Origin: Ancylostoma caninum
Lineage: Eukaryota; Nematoda; Chromadorea; Rhabditida; Ancylostomatidae
NCBI GenBank assembly: GCA_037903475.1
Contig: JBAJFG010000425.1
Coordinates: 124,001 to 188,000, forward strand
DNA: 64,000 nt
Direction: 5' to 3'
The position numbers and the translations under genes are program-made. The notes under the pieces were generated by a model. That model was given only the letters and a program-made list of their open reading frames with translations, had not been told where the DNA came from and did no database searches. Positions 12,501 to 27,500 of this stretch are shown here, one piece after another; the stretch's first letter is position 1, and the number at the start of each line of letters is the position of its first letter.

Positions 12501-15500
12501 GCTGGAACCGGAGGTTTGACTGAAAAAGTCAATTTCAAGTGTTTTCCTCTCATGATCTTATGTTGTCCCTTCAGCATGCTTTCTGAGCCAGTATTCATGA
12601 ATAAGTAACCTGCGATGGGATTCGTGACATGATAGCCAAGCGAACTTGTGAGGGTTAGCGCTTTTGGTTGTCCTATAGGCTACGTAATGCTAGGAGACGC
12701 AAGATGTGAGAGTTAGTTTATTATCCTTGTTCCTCTTGGTAACGCTTCATCTGTTCCAGCACAGGCCAAAGCAGGCTACCAAACCAACTTTAATGTGTCT
12801 CCTAGCCTAGTATATACCATAACCATTACCGCTGATCATCGTTGCTTTGCTTGACTATCGTTTTGTAGTTAAACTGGAATAATTATCAGCTCATTATTCT
12901 CTATCGAACCAAGGCCTTGCACCCCTCGCGAGTATCAGCTTCGCAGGGGAGCGTTGACTCATTATTATTATTGATAAATTTTTTCACGATTGTTTGGCTC
13001 ATAGTCTGTTTTCATATGTTAAACCACTGGTAATTGGAAGAAAAATGCTGTTTTGGGATTCGTTCTGCACGCAATCATAAGTGCTCCTGGATTTTCACAA
13101 GGTCAGGATTTGTTGTGGGAATTTACATGGGAACTTCTTATCCCTGATGTTTTCCTTTTTTACTAAGTGCTGTCAGGATTAAATAGTCCATGCTCGATCC
13201 TGTATGGGTTTTATACTTCTTTTCACATGTTTTTGTTTTTAGTTAGAATAACGATGGTGATACTAAATTTGACGAAAAGTCTCTGAGGTTTCCTTTGATC
13301 ATTTCTAGTTGCATTGTGTAAAGCTTTTTTTGGCATAAAGTGTGCTAGTTTCCTAGATTTTATATCCCTCTTGAATATGTTTTTCTCTCTTGCCTTGAAC
13401 GTATTCAAGCTTTCCCCCAGCACAGACAACATTCCCATGCTTAAGAATTTATCGATTTTCCTCCACTCTTTTGTCTCCTGTTCGAGTATATTTCGCTTTC
13501 AGATAGCAACGCCCCATACATCCACCGCATGATCGCCGTCGATGAGATTTCGCTGGAAATCGGTGAGAGCTTTCCTCTTCTCCTAGTGGTGATAGCGCCG
13601 TTTGGTGTTTCTTCCGTCTTCGTCGCCTACATATTCAACAATGCGACTGCGGCGCAAATTGCTGGCATAAACGCGGTAGCCGGCTGTGATTTCCATTTTC
13701 CTGCATGGACTGGTTGTCCATGATCCGATGCAACAACAAAACTACCGCGCGGGTATTGTTTTATCACGTGTTTCGAAGTGTTTTTCTTTGTCTTTCGGCC
13801 TGTTTGTTTGCTCAAAGAGGTTACTTTCGCAGAAAAGAGCAGAGATTCTCTGTTATGGAAAGAGTGGTTGGTAGTTAGATCGCTAACAACTGCGCTTTTT
13901 TTCCTTGGAATTCTCTAAGTCAGTTGCATCCAATTTTGTTTCCCTGTTTTTCTGTTAACCTCACCAATTGTTTGTGCGGTTCGCAGGCTTTGGATTACTA
14001 TAAAAATCTGGAGATTTCCGCGCTGCTTGAGTTTTTAGTGCGAGAACTTGCTGATTCTCCCTTCTCATCTCTTTAGTGGCTCACCTACTAGTTTTCACAG
14101 AGAGATCCGCTGTCTTTATTTCCGCAACAAACTCGTGTTCAATCGTGTTGATGATGGTCACCATTTCCCCCCTCAACTGACAAAAATGCTACCCCCTGCA
14201 TCCCTTTCTGCATGGAAATTCTCACCCCCTGCCCATTGCTCTGCATTTTTCCCCTCTCATACCCCTGCACGACTTTCACCCCCTTGATAATCTATCATCA
14301 CATGTTTTACTCACGTGTAATTGAAATTTTCGCGCTGGGTTGTTTTTCCTCAATTATGGATCTGAATTATATAGCGCTGGTCCGCATCCATTAGTGCCAT
14401 TGGATAAATCTGAGTTGTTGTGTCTAGCGCATCCATTAATTTATAATTATTTTCTAATTTTTCCTCCGTAGTGGGAATCGTATCGAACTGATGAATCATT
14501 GGTGCTACTCTTAGCCGTCGAGTCTGTCTTTGTAGTTTGAACTGGTCAAGTGAACGAATTTACTACTTTGGACCTTGTAGTTGCTATACGATCGCCTGAT
14601 TTCTGAAGCGCACCCTGACCGGAAGCGGTTATCAGCTGAGGTCAACGTCATTACCGCTTTAATTTTAATACTTTCGAGTTTCAGCCTCAATTTCTCTATT
14701 TATTTTATCATGGAATCATTTTATGGATTTGCTAGCACTTAATCCTTTTTCTGCTGTAGGACATGAGATTTGTCACGTTTTTATTTGGATGATGGATGGT
14801 TCCATCGATGCTGGACTTTCCCCTTTTTTCTTTTCCCCTGCCATCTCTCGCTCTTGCAGCACCATCTGATAAGCAGACAGGAGCTGCCATGACTCAGCTG
14901 TACCACAGGTCATGAGTGGTGATACATGCATTCTGTACGAGTATTAGTGACGTTCAGCGTTTTCGCAATTTTTATTGCGTACCTTGAATTGTTTGAGTGG
15001 GAAGTAGACGACGTTTGGTTTGATAACCTGAGCAAACAGCTCAATACCTGTCAAACCCTTCACATTGTGGGTATGTAAACAGTTACCGGTCTCGATAAAT
15101 GACAGTAGGTAGCTTTTTGTTTAACTGAGGAGTTTATTGCAGTGAAATACTGAGCTGTGTACTAATCGAATCATCACGAGGTGAGAGGATCGAGGCACTG
15201 TGCGGTACAGTGAGGGGTTATTGATTCGGGGGTGAGGGGAAGAGGTATTTTGGCTTTGATGTTGCGACTTAGGGAGAGGGCTCCGTCTTAGGCTAATTTG
15301 AGGTGTCAATGGGATAAATTGACTTCAAATTGAATGGCTTATGAGAACTGAATTCTGCGTATAATGGTTAATTCGTATTCGGTAAAGGTACATAGTAGTC
15401 TTGAACGAATCGATTTTCGCTCGAATATCCGGGGGTTCGAAAAATTCATCTGTTTCAGAATGCTCGAGGATCTCTTGGGTTTTCTGGATCTCACCTATTT

Positions 15501-18500
15501 CTGAGTTTAAAAATTGATGTGTGGATTAAAAAATCCAGTGGAGCGCGTACATTACATTGAGGATGGGTAATCTTATACCCATGGATAGCAACCGGGTATA
15601 GACAACTTCATATATGGGTGAACATATTGGTTGGTGCGAGGTAAAGGGTAAATTAGGGTATGTCAACACGTTTACCAGTATTAGTATTCTCAATTATGCA
15701 TCCTGATCTGGATCATTCGAATTTCCGTGGGAAATTTTAAATGTGAATCTCTGACACATAGCCTCCTCCCAGCAGGATAAATAGTGGGAGGAGGAGGGGG
15801 GGGGGGGGTTCTTTTTCAGTTGGTAAAGATACCACGTCCCCCTTTCTGCATGCCCATGGAGGAGAATAGGGTAGTGAGGTTCTTACCCACATTCTCCCTA
15901 TCCTTCTCCGGTGCGGCCACTCCTGCTAATTTTAATTGAAAAAGGGTTTTGCATAAACAATATAGTACTCTTTCGCTTCGCCATCTTCCATTTCTTTTTA
16001 CAAAAATCTCTTACCTTCTCGATTCCAGTAGCAACCTCTCCCTCTACACAAACCACGCCCCCCCCACACCTTGAAAATCTATCTTCACAAGCTTCATCGT
16101 GCACACTTCCTATTCTATAATGATAAAGAGTATAGTTTGGGGCGAAAATTCGAGAATTCGAAAATCTAAGTGGTTCAAGATATTTGGAAATCCAAGAACT
16201 TGGAAATTTGAGAGGTCTGGATAGTTTAAGAATCCGTTAGAGGTTTTGAATTAAAGCTCTAATCCATGGTCAAAAAACCTGCGCTGATTTTCTCTTCACA
16301 GCTGTTGTCGTCGCTCATGTTGAAGGCATTGTATACTATTCAAATGCAAACTTTCGCTTTTAAAAATGTTTTCACTGTAGAGAAACAACAGTTTGGCGTT
16401 AGTTTGAGTTCTCATCCAGTTCTTTGACTGTGGGATGTTGCATTGGTGGCCACTGCCTTTTCACTGTAAAGAAGGCAAGTCCATATGCCAACACGTGGTG
16501 TATAATGTGGTAGCCGGGGTGGTGGCGCATTCATGGATTCCGCTGAGAATCCGTAATGGCTGGTTTTCATTCTGTTGTATGCGCATCTTTAATTTCCTCG
16601 GCTGACCCAGAGGGTCGCTGGAACTGATTGCTTCTAGTACGTTCCCACGAGACGTCGTCGTGTTTCTCGCAGTGTAGGTTGCGGTAGTATCAAGGCTTAT
16701 AATCAGGAAATGTTCTGGTTGAGGTGTAAATATGCCGTAAAATAATGATATTTACTAGGGCATTAGGCAAATTAATGTAACCATGGCAATAGCTTTAATG
16801 GAGTTGTTCCCGGATCAGTGTGGGTTGCAAACAAGTGCGGTTTCTGGGAGGTTTCTCATGCTTTTCTGGGATGCTTGTCTCAGCTCCCGAATCGCTTCAT
16901 AATCCGTGCGACTAAGTGTCTCCCTTTCCGTCTCTTTTTCTTTATCTCTTTCTTCTTTTCTTTCTCTCTCCCTCGACATCCTTACCGGGTTTTTGGAAGT
17001 CCTCGTAGTATCCTCTAGTATCCCAGTGTGGAACGCGTGTCACCAAATGCATAAATAATTCAGCGAAAGGCCAATTAGGCGGGGTGTGCGCGAACAGCTG
17101 ATGCGATAGATGGAGGATGTTATGAAAATGGATCTGGTGCAGTGAGGGGAATGGGGTTACTGGGGTGATATGAGTGGACGCATCTTTGAGGGGAGGGAAT
17201 ATGAGGATAGCTAGAGTGAGTTCCGGGATTTGTGTTAGGATTAATCAACTAATCCAGGACATCCAGGCGTGATTATATGCTTTGCTGAAGGCGTGTGAAG
17301 GTTTTTTCTCTTTACTTAGAAGTGGTATCATTGTAATTAATTTTATTCTAACAAGTAGTAGTTGTGATAATTAGCTTAATATGTAGTAATTAGTAATAAG
17401 CCTGAGATCAATGAGCGTTGAATATGCCTTTATTCAACTGTTCCGCGTTTTTCTTAGTGTTGTTCTGCTTGAATCTCGCGTCTCAATCTCTCGTCTTCTT
17501 GAGGTTTTAGTGCCCCAGTTCTTAAGAAAAATTCCGGCGTCTTCTACGCGACCTTCTATTCCACCATTCATCTGTTTCTTCATCGCATTCCTCTGGTTTT
17601 TCCATGTTTTTTTTTCTCACCGCGTCGTTACTGCGAATGCTTCTGGCTCTCACTCATACTCATATCGCTTCTTCAACTCCTTCCTTGTGTGCGATCGAAT
17701 GTCACTCTTCTGTTTTTATGATGCGAAGCAGACATTGTGTCCGTTAATGTTATGTGACGACGAACGATTGAACGACAGACATCGTATTTCTTTAGGGTTG
17801 TTTCTTTGTGTTGAGTGACAGATGTCGGTTTTTGTTCCGAGAATTGTCCTCGTAATCGCACAATCAGAAGTCATTCTAGGTTTTCAGTAGCTTTTTTGGT
17901 TTTACAGCGACATGGGGTTTTCTCGTTTAGCATCGTAAAGTACTACTTGTTTCACTGCTGTGACACTGTGATTGTGTCGTGTGCGGTTCATTGCTCTGTG
18001 ATTTAACATTATTTGATAAACAATGCGGTCAAATGCTCTTGCATCACAGAATATCGCCCATCTGGTCTGCGACGCCGCACCACTTACTTGCGCGATGCGG
18101 CAAGCCAGATGTGTACGTTGCCGGTGTTGATGTTTCGCCTATGATTTCACCCGAGCATTTCGGGTTGAAGACGAAGACACAACAAAAACCGGGGAAAGCA
18201 TTACCTTACAACAGCAGAGTCCCACAGGTTTGCCGCGCTGCGTAAGTGCTGCGGCGCGGCAGAACAGACGGGAGGTGTTCTACGATACAAGAGTGATCAA
18301 CCGGCACTGTATCTTGTATTTTTCAAGGTTTGAGTTACAGCGGAAATGTTTTTGCTCAAATTCCGATAGGTTTCCGGGTATTCTCCCAAGTTAGTAAGGA
18401 GTAAATTTTGCTGTAGAACATGACCTCGAAGAACCATGGAAAGGCTACAAATCATATCACTGGAGTGATTTGTAGCTTTGCCACGCCTCTTTTGAGGCGT

Positions 18501-21500
18501 TTTTTGGTATGAGCGTCAGCTATGCTCACTCATCGGTATTTTTTTCAACTTGGTGTAGTTTTCTGTCAGCAAAATGTTGATTATTTCGTTTCTTCCACAA
18601 GCTGTGACACCGTAGCTCCTCCCATCTTCGTATTTTTGTGTGCCGTCCATCCTAGAATTGAAATCCAAACCGGAATTGTGTGATGGCTGTGCGCTTTTTC
18701 CATTATCTGTTCTATCAATTTTCTCGTTTTGTAAAGGATACTCCGGGTTTTGTTCCTTTTTGCTACGGATATGAGAACTGGCCTTGTTCATAACCTTTTG
18801 GTAACTCTCAGAGTCCTTTTGTGGATCACTCTTCACTGAATTCATTTCATTAAAAGTGGAAGTCTTGCGTTCTTTGCTCACGTTTGCCTATTTTCCGAAT
18901 ACGAGAATCCATTCTGCTTACGCGTGAGCCCCATTTATTCGGTTGAAATGCCAAAAGGAAATAAAAACTGCAAACATTTCACATGCTGTCGTCATAGACG
19001 CTTTTTATGTGCGGTAGTTTTTAATGTACGGTCTAGCAGTACGTAATAGATTGGTGCTATTAACGATTTATGGCATAGTGCGAAAAAAATCGCTCGCCCC
19101 AGCATTTTATGTGTGGGCGAAAGTGCAGAAGTTTAATTCGAAAGCATTTTTCTGCACTTTTGCGTGAAATTGTGTGTGAAACAGGTTTTACTGCAGTTTA
19201 ACAAGCGTTTTTGCAGATTCGCAACTGGCTCGGATTGACCCCGAACTGGCTAGGCAGGCGGGCGAGTCGACGTTGGCGTATCTGACGAGGGTACGAAAGA
19301 AGATGCCGTCGCTTTCGGTGGCTCTAACTCATCGTATCGCCTACATGCATGAAGCTGCTCGATTCCGGCCACAGGTGGGGCTTTTTCTAGATACTGCATC
19401 ATTTTCTGGATATTGCTGAGGTACCTGAGCTTCTGTTTGAAGGAATGATTTTGAATGAATAATCGTTTTTTTTTTTTGAAATAACGCGATTCTTGTGGAC
19501 GATGGACAAATTCTAGTACTGGTCTGTACTGCGTGTCCAGGTGACAGATTGCTTGTTCTAGATTAACCCGCGGCTCAAGGTAAGGCGATGAGGGTGTTCT
19601 CCTAATTTAGGGGTTCACGGGTACTAATTAAGAAAGGATTGAGGTTATTGGATGCTGATTCCTTATTTATTACCAGGTAGCGTAACTGAGGTTTGCCAGG
19701 TGCCAGGGAATTACTCATGGCCGGTAAGGTCCAGGGCTGGGGTTCATGAAACGATAACCAGGAAGATCTACAGTTGTTAGCCTGATTGGTTATCTTGCAA
19801 ACTACGCGATGCTAGGAGGAATACGACGCGAAAATTGGTTTGCTAGTCTGGTTTTGCCTGGTGATGCTTTCACGATTCCTAGCCCTTTATGTAGATTTTT
19901 TCAGGATTTGCTATGAATAGGTGGTCTGCTCTGAATTAGAAGGAATAGGGTTTTGTGTAGTAAGATTGACTAATATTGCCGGTAAGGCGCTAACTTGTCC
20001 GCAAAATTATGGTGGACGAGTTTCCTAAGCAAAAATCAGTGGATTTTATCCGAGAACTTCTCTACAACAATAAAAGGGAAGTGAAGTACAGCAATTTTGA
20101 ACGGGAAGCCTGTGGTTGCTTTCGGACTAAAAGGAAGTTCCGTGTACGTTAATGAATCCCGCTAACTAATAACTACAGAGCTGCTCAATGCGATAGACAA
20201 TGTGCCCTTTTGTTTCCTTCCTATCCTAGGTTTTCCACCTTATATTTATGAGCTATTCCCTTGTTTTCGACTCCATGAATACACATTTGATTCTAAGAGT
20301 CATGTTCTTCATCCCATTCATTCGAAAGTCCCATCTCCTTCACTGTAATGTGTTTCCTTTCCAGAAATTCGAACTCAAGCACCTTATGGAGCTACGATCG
20401 TTGTTGAACCAGTTTGTTAAGACGTAAGTGCTTTTGAATAGTAATCTATGCTGAAGAGAACCAGTATAAGTGATGGGCGGAGATATGTAGTTTTGATTCG
20501 CTATATAGTAGTCCTTAGCGTATTAGCAGATGAGGAAGTGGTTGTTTCCCTTAATGAGCCTCTTTGATTCTCAGTGAGCGTAATCCTCTTGTTTTCTTAC
20601 CTTCACCAGTACTGGAGAGTAACAATCATGTTAGGATCTCAGTTGAAAGGGGTTCTTTTTGGCCTTGGAGCTGATTGAAATGAAAATGCTGTGCTGTCAC
20701 CCGTATTTTCTTCTGTCGCATGTGTGCTTTTTCGTATTTGTCATGGTTGAACTTCTCATATTTCATCATTTTTTTCTTTTTCTTTTTTTTTTTACCTTTC
20801 AGTTTCATATTTCCCAAGCCTTCAGTGCCTCAAGTCCTCGTCTTTTAAATGTTCGGAGTTCTGCCAATTTTTCAAGGTGTGGTGGTCTTCTTTTAGCTGG
20901 TTTCAGAATGGCCTTTGTTCATCTCTTCGGATTACGATGTTTCTGCGATTCCTTTCTTTGCCGTCCTTGCATCAACTCAATCTATTCCCATTCATTTGCT
21001 TTCTCCATTCATCTCCTTCCGCTATTCATCAGTCATACTCGATGGATGTATGACATCTTTTCCCTAGACTCTCTCAAATCTCTAGACAAGATCTGTGTTT
21101 AGAGAGAAAGGGTTCGAAAGAAAACTGATGAGACCTCTCTATCTCTTCGTAAGTAGTGAACCTGCGCTTCTCGCTCTCTTTTTTCTACAGAATTTCTCCA
21201 CGTTTCTTCAAATTAATAGAAAATTACTAACTTCAGCAATTGGTTTTGTCATTAGCTTGTAACTAGACGGTATACCCGGCTTCGCTCGGGTGTTTTACTG
21301 CCCCAGCTACTTCATACTGCTGTGGCCAATTTCTAATTTTTTAAAATGTACATATTTCTGGTGATCATCATATTAGTGAAGCTCAAGTGTCCTTTCTCCA
21401 TCGACGCGTGACCGAAAAGTCAGGAAAGTTATTTCGATCACACTTAATCGATGTATTCGTGCAAAATGGTGTCACATTCCTATTCAACGTATTGAGGAAC

Positions 21501-24500
21501 CCCAGCAGACATGTCCCCCACCACCCCATGCGGTAGAAAAGTAAAAGAGTCGATAAAATGTATAAATCAATATTTTGTGCAAAGCGCTCATCATATTCAT
21601 TTTCACCGTACAGGGATACCACAGTAGATATGTCTTTGAACGTCCCCAAGTGAACATGGAAAAGTCGATAAAATCAATAAATCGATATTTCATGCAAAGC
21701 GATTGTCATATTTGCGTTCAACATATTGAGAAACCCCAGTGGGCATGTCTGCACGGCCCATGGACAAGAATTCAAAAAAAGTCAATTAAATCGATAAATC
21801 AATGTCTCGTGCAAAACGGTTATCATATTCGTGTTCGGCGTATCGGGAAACCGCAGTTGACATGTCCGTGCCCATCCCCGAGCGGAAAAGAAAAAATCGA
21901 TGAAATCAATAAGTCGATACCGCCATTCAAAATGGTTGTCATATTCGTACTCAGCGTATTGAACAACTCTACTCCAGACGTTTCCCCACTTACTCCAGGA
22001 CAAAAGTAGTGAAAAAATCGATAAAGTCGATACAATCGATAAACCAATCGATACGACCATTTACCCTGGAGGATCCGCCGGGGCTTATAGGCAAATTTTT
22101 AGGATCCGGACCAATTTTTGTTGGTAGAGGATCTACCTGTAAAATTTGGTCCGGATCGGTTAAAGCACCGATTTCTATAACAAACATACATACAAACACA
22201 CAAACTTTCACTTTTATATATACAGATTTCTTGTTGGAATTTCTGTTATAGGAAAACTATTTGCAGGGTAGCTGACAAAGGTTGCATTTACACATTAGCG
22301 TTTGATCAAGGTCTTCGATATTTTTTTCTGCCATGTAGGTTCAGTGACGCACGCAGACATAGGCAGCCAAGGGGGATTTTAAAAGCATTGAAATATGTCA
22401 GTTTTCTCGAGTGTCCTATTTTTAAGCACGTGAATACGATTTAGTCCCATGGATCAGGAATTCGATAATATTTGAGTCATTCAGAAATCCTCAGGTTTTA
22501 TGATAAGACAGCGTGGAGTCTATTGGGGGCTTTTTTTTTTCGAATTTGAATAATCAGTTCTCGGCACTTGTCGAACAATAGTGGTGTATAGCTGCTGTGC
22601 TACTACTGCTCCTATCTTTTCTTCGCGCCACTTGGCGCCATTCATTTCCGAATGCGTAATATTTTTATTGGTGAGGTCAAATGGCGCCGCGGTCATAAAC
22701 GCACAGTCAGCGCTGATGCGATAATGGGGCGTTCCTGTTAGTCTACGAATGAGTTTCACGGCAAAAATACGAGATTTCTACTTAAAGAAGAGAGTAATTG
22801 GCTAGAATTCTAAGAATGAACTTGTTAGAAACTCAGAATCAGATTTGAGAAGTTTGAAATCTTTATAATATTACGAATACGAAGCCTTAAGTTTGTCCAT
22901 ATTGACTGGATATTTAACATAGAAGTGACAGGTTTTAATGAATGTACATGTATTAATAAATAATGTAGTATAAAATTAAATAATATTCAGGATGTAATCT
23001 AGGAAATGGTAGTAGATACTACTCGCGACGGGAAATCTATGACATTCTCTGGAATTGGTCTAATTTCTATAAGAGGCGGCAGGATTGTACAAGGGTCAAC
23101 GAAAACTTTTACTGCACCGAGTTTTTGTCCCCTGGTGCTTGAAAAAACCCTGTAGTCGAGATAATCACGAAGGGGAGGCTCTAGGGGGGGGGGGTTGCTA
23201 AATTTTGCTACACTTCTTCTAGCGTTCATTTTGCGCATAGAGGCCATATTACCTCAATTTTCTTGCTGTTCCCTCTCTTTTTTTATCTCATTCGTCCTTT
23301 TTTTCAGCCAGTTCAAGTAAGGAACTGCGGGCAGCCTGAACTTCCCATAAGTCTCGTGCTCACTGAAGCGAACACGTGCTCCCACAGCCATTAGAAAAAG
23401 CTGCTGCCGAGTGGCGTTTTCCGCGAAGGCTGCCCTTTTTCCCCGGCGTCGCTCCGCCCTTTAATTATGGCTTCCAGTAACTCCATTATTGTGAAGTACT
23501 TGGACGAAATGCTGTTTTGGCACGCTATGTTAGGCGGACTCGTCGTTGACCAAACTAACTATGGGCGAGCTATTGTGATGGTCCCGTAACGATGACAACA
23601 TGCGATGCGGTGTATTGTTAGCCAGGTTCTCATGCTTCATAACACGTAGCGTGCTTGTGCTCGTTCGTTGTTGAACTCACTCATGCGAACGCCCTCTCTC
23701 CCTCTAATCAACTATGCACACCGCTGATGTGGCCGTTTCGGTGTGTCTCTGCTGATTTACACAAGTTTTTATAGTTATTGTGCAATTAGATGTGGGCGGG
23801 GCTTACCTAATGAGGGGTTTTTGCCAGGAATTGGCGTGTTCAAGCCTGATTCAATAGATGTAGCGCTATTTCTACCAAATATTCTTAGTTTCCTGTCTTG
23901 TATTCTTAGTGGTGCCTTTTCATGCTTGTTTTCACAGTTTTTGTCTGATGATATGTATTTTTTGGCTATCCGGGAATGTTCCAAAGTAACAATTTAAAAC
24001 TAAAGAAGAACAGAAGAATTTCTCCCATAAATTCACTTTCCCCTTTATTTTCTTCTATCTATTTTAATCACCAGTCCTCCATCTCCTTTCCCTCTCTCTT
24101 CTATTCTCTCTTCTATCTCCTTTCTCCTCTCTCATCGTTCTCTTCCCTCTCTGTGCCACTTTTCCTCCCTCTGCTCCTCCCTCCTCCCTCTACTACTTCT
24201 TTCTCCACTCCCTGCCTCTCCTTTTCTTCTCTCTGCTCCTCCTTTTGTGTCCTCTTTCCATTCCTCCTCTATTCTCCCCTTCCATTCCTCTTTCTTCATC
24301 TGTCCCTCCTTATGTCTTCTTTTTCTTCTTAGTGCCTCTATCTCTCTCTTTCCCTCCTATCTTTGTCCCTTTCATCTCTTCCTTCCTTCTTCCCCTTCTC
24401 TTCTGTCTTCCTTAGATCACAATGTTACTAGTTGATGCCGTTTTTTCTTACTCATTTTTTTCTCCATCTTCAATATCCTCTTTCGTGATCATGCAGTCAA

Positions 24501-27500
24501 AGCACTGTGAAATATGATATGTATTTTTTGCTTGTGTAGATTCAAACGTTTTTCATTGGAAGTGCTGTTTTATTAAGATTATTTCCATCTTTGCGGAACC
24601 ATTCTAGGTCATCTGTTTGCTTTAAGATCACTTCTCACTTTTATAGAACCATTTCCGGTCAAAGTCCGTTACTTCCGGCGCGTTTCCGTCGTCTTATCTT
24701 ACGCCCAAAGTTCGTTACTCAGGACATGGTTCCACCGTCGTATCATCTGCTGCCGTTCTACTTATAATCACATTAGCCGGCGTGAAAAATCAAACCGAGC
24801 GCTCTGTTTGCGCTCTTTAGTATTCGCCGCGAGAAATAAGAAAATAGGATTCCCCTAACCTTGTACTTTCTACATTAGCACCCACATTTTTCCGGAATTA
24901 ATGGAAATAGCTGGCTTGCTTCAAGGCCACCGACATGTACTGGTTCTCAATATGCTATGTTGGGTAACAATAAATTACTGTAATTGCATATTACAGGATT
25001 GCCGAAGCGCCAGTGGTAGACGCGGCCACACCTGCGACACCAGCCAAAGGCATTCTCCATCAGTTAGGTCAGAAGGCATTAGCGAACAAGAAGAGGCGTT
25101 CGAAGTTTGGCGGAAGTGATGGTAAGCACTTGGATCATAGATCGATTATCGATTTTCGGTGCAGTGGCCTTGTTTATCAGGTTTTGGTTTCTGTTTACAT
25201 TTTGTTAGGGTATTATTGGGTTTGTTTACAATGGTTCTGTCACAAAGGTTAACATAAGTGGTTTCTGTTTTTGAACTGTTATCAGGTCACTAATGTACAC
25301 TCCCTTTGTTCGAAGACATTTAAGAACAGTGCAGGCTTTTCATTAGTGCTGAGAAATGAATAAATTAGGCAGTTTTTGAATAACTAGGGGTGGGCTATTC
25401 TTTCCCGAAAGAACTATTGTGTGATCGGTTGTATTAATGACTTTGTACAATATTTCAAATCAAGCAAATTTAAGAAACTCCCTTGTAAACATCTGCGCTT
25501 TCCGCTTTTTTATGTTGATTTTTGTTGCAATCGTTCTGGGTCTGTAGTGTGCTCTGTCGCCAAAATCTGACCCATCGCAAATCGCTCGGTCGGCTAACTC
25601 CTTCAAATTCTAGTTTTTTTTTCTTTCGGGTAAAAGTCTCTATTTTTTTCGTGACCGTTCAAATGGAAACAGCTTCTATCCCTTTTTCATGTCAAAAATG
25701 TCTAGTTTCTTTCTTTTAGTTTCAAATTTCTTCTGTTTCACTCTCTCCGAGAGTTTTGTAATGCGCCAAGTAGCTTATAGAGTTCCTCCTGACAATTCTA
25801 AAATTTATCGATTTTTGTGACCTGGAATTTACTTCCTACTGCAAGCAGATTTTCAGCCGCCAATCAGCTTTTTCACCCCCAGTAATCCTCATGTACTTTT
25901 GGACGTCTAATTAACATGCATTAGTTGTTGGAATTCAGTCACTTCCTCTAAGAATGTGTGGCCGTGTGGCCTTAGCCTTCTTCAGTATACGAGTTATTTT
26001 AGGGAAATGCTATAATCGACTGAGTATGAAAGGTATTTGTAGTTGGTGTGGCAAGATATGTAGTGAGAATTGCTTTGCATGGTATTTTGTAGTGTTACAA
26101 CAGAAAAGGTGAATATTGATTTGTGGGCGTGAACAAGCGTTACTCTGTAAATATCCTATTCTCATAAATGAATAATGGATGATTCATAGTGGATAGCCGC
26201 ATCTCAAAAGCGGTATTCAGAATGTGTGCTGTGAGGAGAGCACGTGCCTCGTGTTAGTTGTCTCATATATGTGGCTGTAATCTGGCTGTAATCTGTGCTC
26301 ACTCCTTTCTGTTCGGCTACTGCTGCTGCTTCGAAGTCATCGCTGCTACTGCTTCGTGATTGTTGCAGGTTTTTGCATGCATATGTGTCTTTATCACGGT
26401 CTTTGAAAGTTGTAATTCGGTACTTTTTGTTGAAACTTGAGAGCAGTTTAAAAGTTTATACCAAACAGCGAGTTTCCTCCAAATTTTCTTATTTATAGGG
26501 GTAAATCTGGTTTTTTTTTCACACCTAGAGTTGTTTCTTAAAAAAACCCCGTTTTGGAAGAATCGTGCTCTAGTTGAGTTTCAATATTCTCTGTGAGGGT
26601 CATTTTACCTGGAAGCTTTTTTTTTTTGTGAAATATGCAGGTTAGTTTCTTCTTGGTTACTATTCTATTAGCCACCAGCCATCTTCAGGTGGATCATAGC
26701 TGGTAGAACTAACCAGTGGGTCTCCCACCCGAACTCTGAAGCACCATTCATCATTACCCCTACCACTCCACCCCTTCGGCCACCATCTTTCCTATCCATC
26801 CTCCTCACTGTCACCCCCAGGTACTGGATGCATCACTGGATGATTGAGGTCGCATTCTTCATTGAGATTACCCAGGGTAAACGTGTTGCAGCACCTCAAG
26901 TTTACTCATCTGAAACACGACAACAACACGTATTCTCAATGACGCATGCATGCCTGGGATAATCTCATACCTATAGAAATGATTATCCATGTGTAACACC
27001 TAGGCGTAGACGTCACATATGGGTAAAAATGTTGATGGGTGTCAGGCAAAGGATAAATTTGCATTTATTAACACGCATACGTTTACCGTGAAGCATCCCA
27101 GACCAGGTATGAGCTTTCGGTGCTGAGTTCAGTCGCTTAGCAAGCTAAGCTATTTTTTAATAGTGATTTTGAGTGCGAAGAAGATTTTCTAAAGTGACTG
27201 GCATGTCCAGGTGCATCCAACTGGAAGAGATCCGCTACGCGGTGCATTCGATCACCGCCCATAAGCCCGGGTATATCAGCAAGAGTACCCATGGAAAACG
27301 TGTTAACGTACTCAAATTTGCCATTTACCTGACACCCATCAGCTTGTTTGCTCATGCATGATGCTGTCTATACTCACTTCTTATTCATGGGTAATCGTAC
27401 CCACAAGGGATTTGTGAGACTACTCATCTTTCGAATGATGCATCTGGGTTCTGGCCAGCCAAGCCATCCATCCTTCAAAGCCATCCACCTCCTCCTACTA

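Noticed and set aside
17411..17818. 135-codon plus-strand ORF rich in Phe, Ser and Leu
   Set aside because: Composition follows the T-rich strand, there is no recognisable topology or homology, and it lies in a NICE-3 intron without splice support.
21575..22060. 144-codon ORF with repeated Lys-Ser-Ile text
   Set aside because: It is a translation of the ~116 bp tandem unit in Helentron-like copy 2, not a gene.
21263..22225. CRISPR-like regular spacing
   Set aside because: The ~116 bp units are degenerate throughout, with no short exact repeats separated by unique spacers, and the genome is eukaryotic.
23976..24435. 118-codon Ser/Leu/Phe ORF
   Set aside because: It is a direct product of the polypyrimidine tract.
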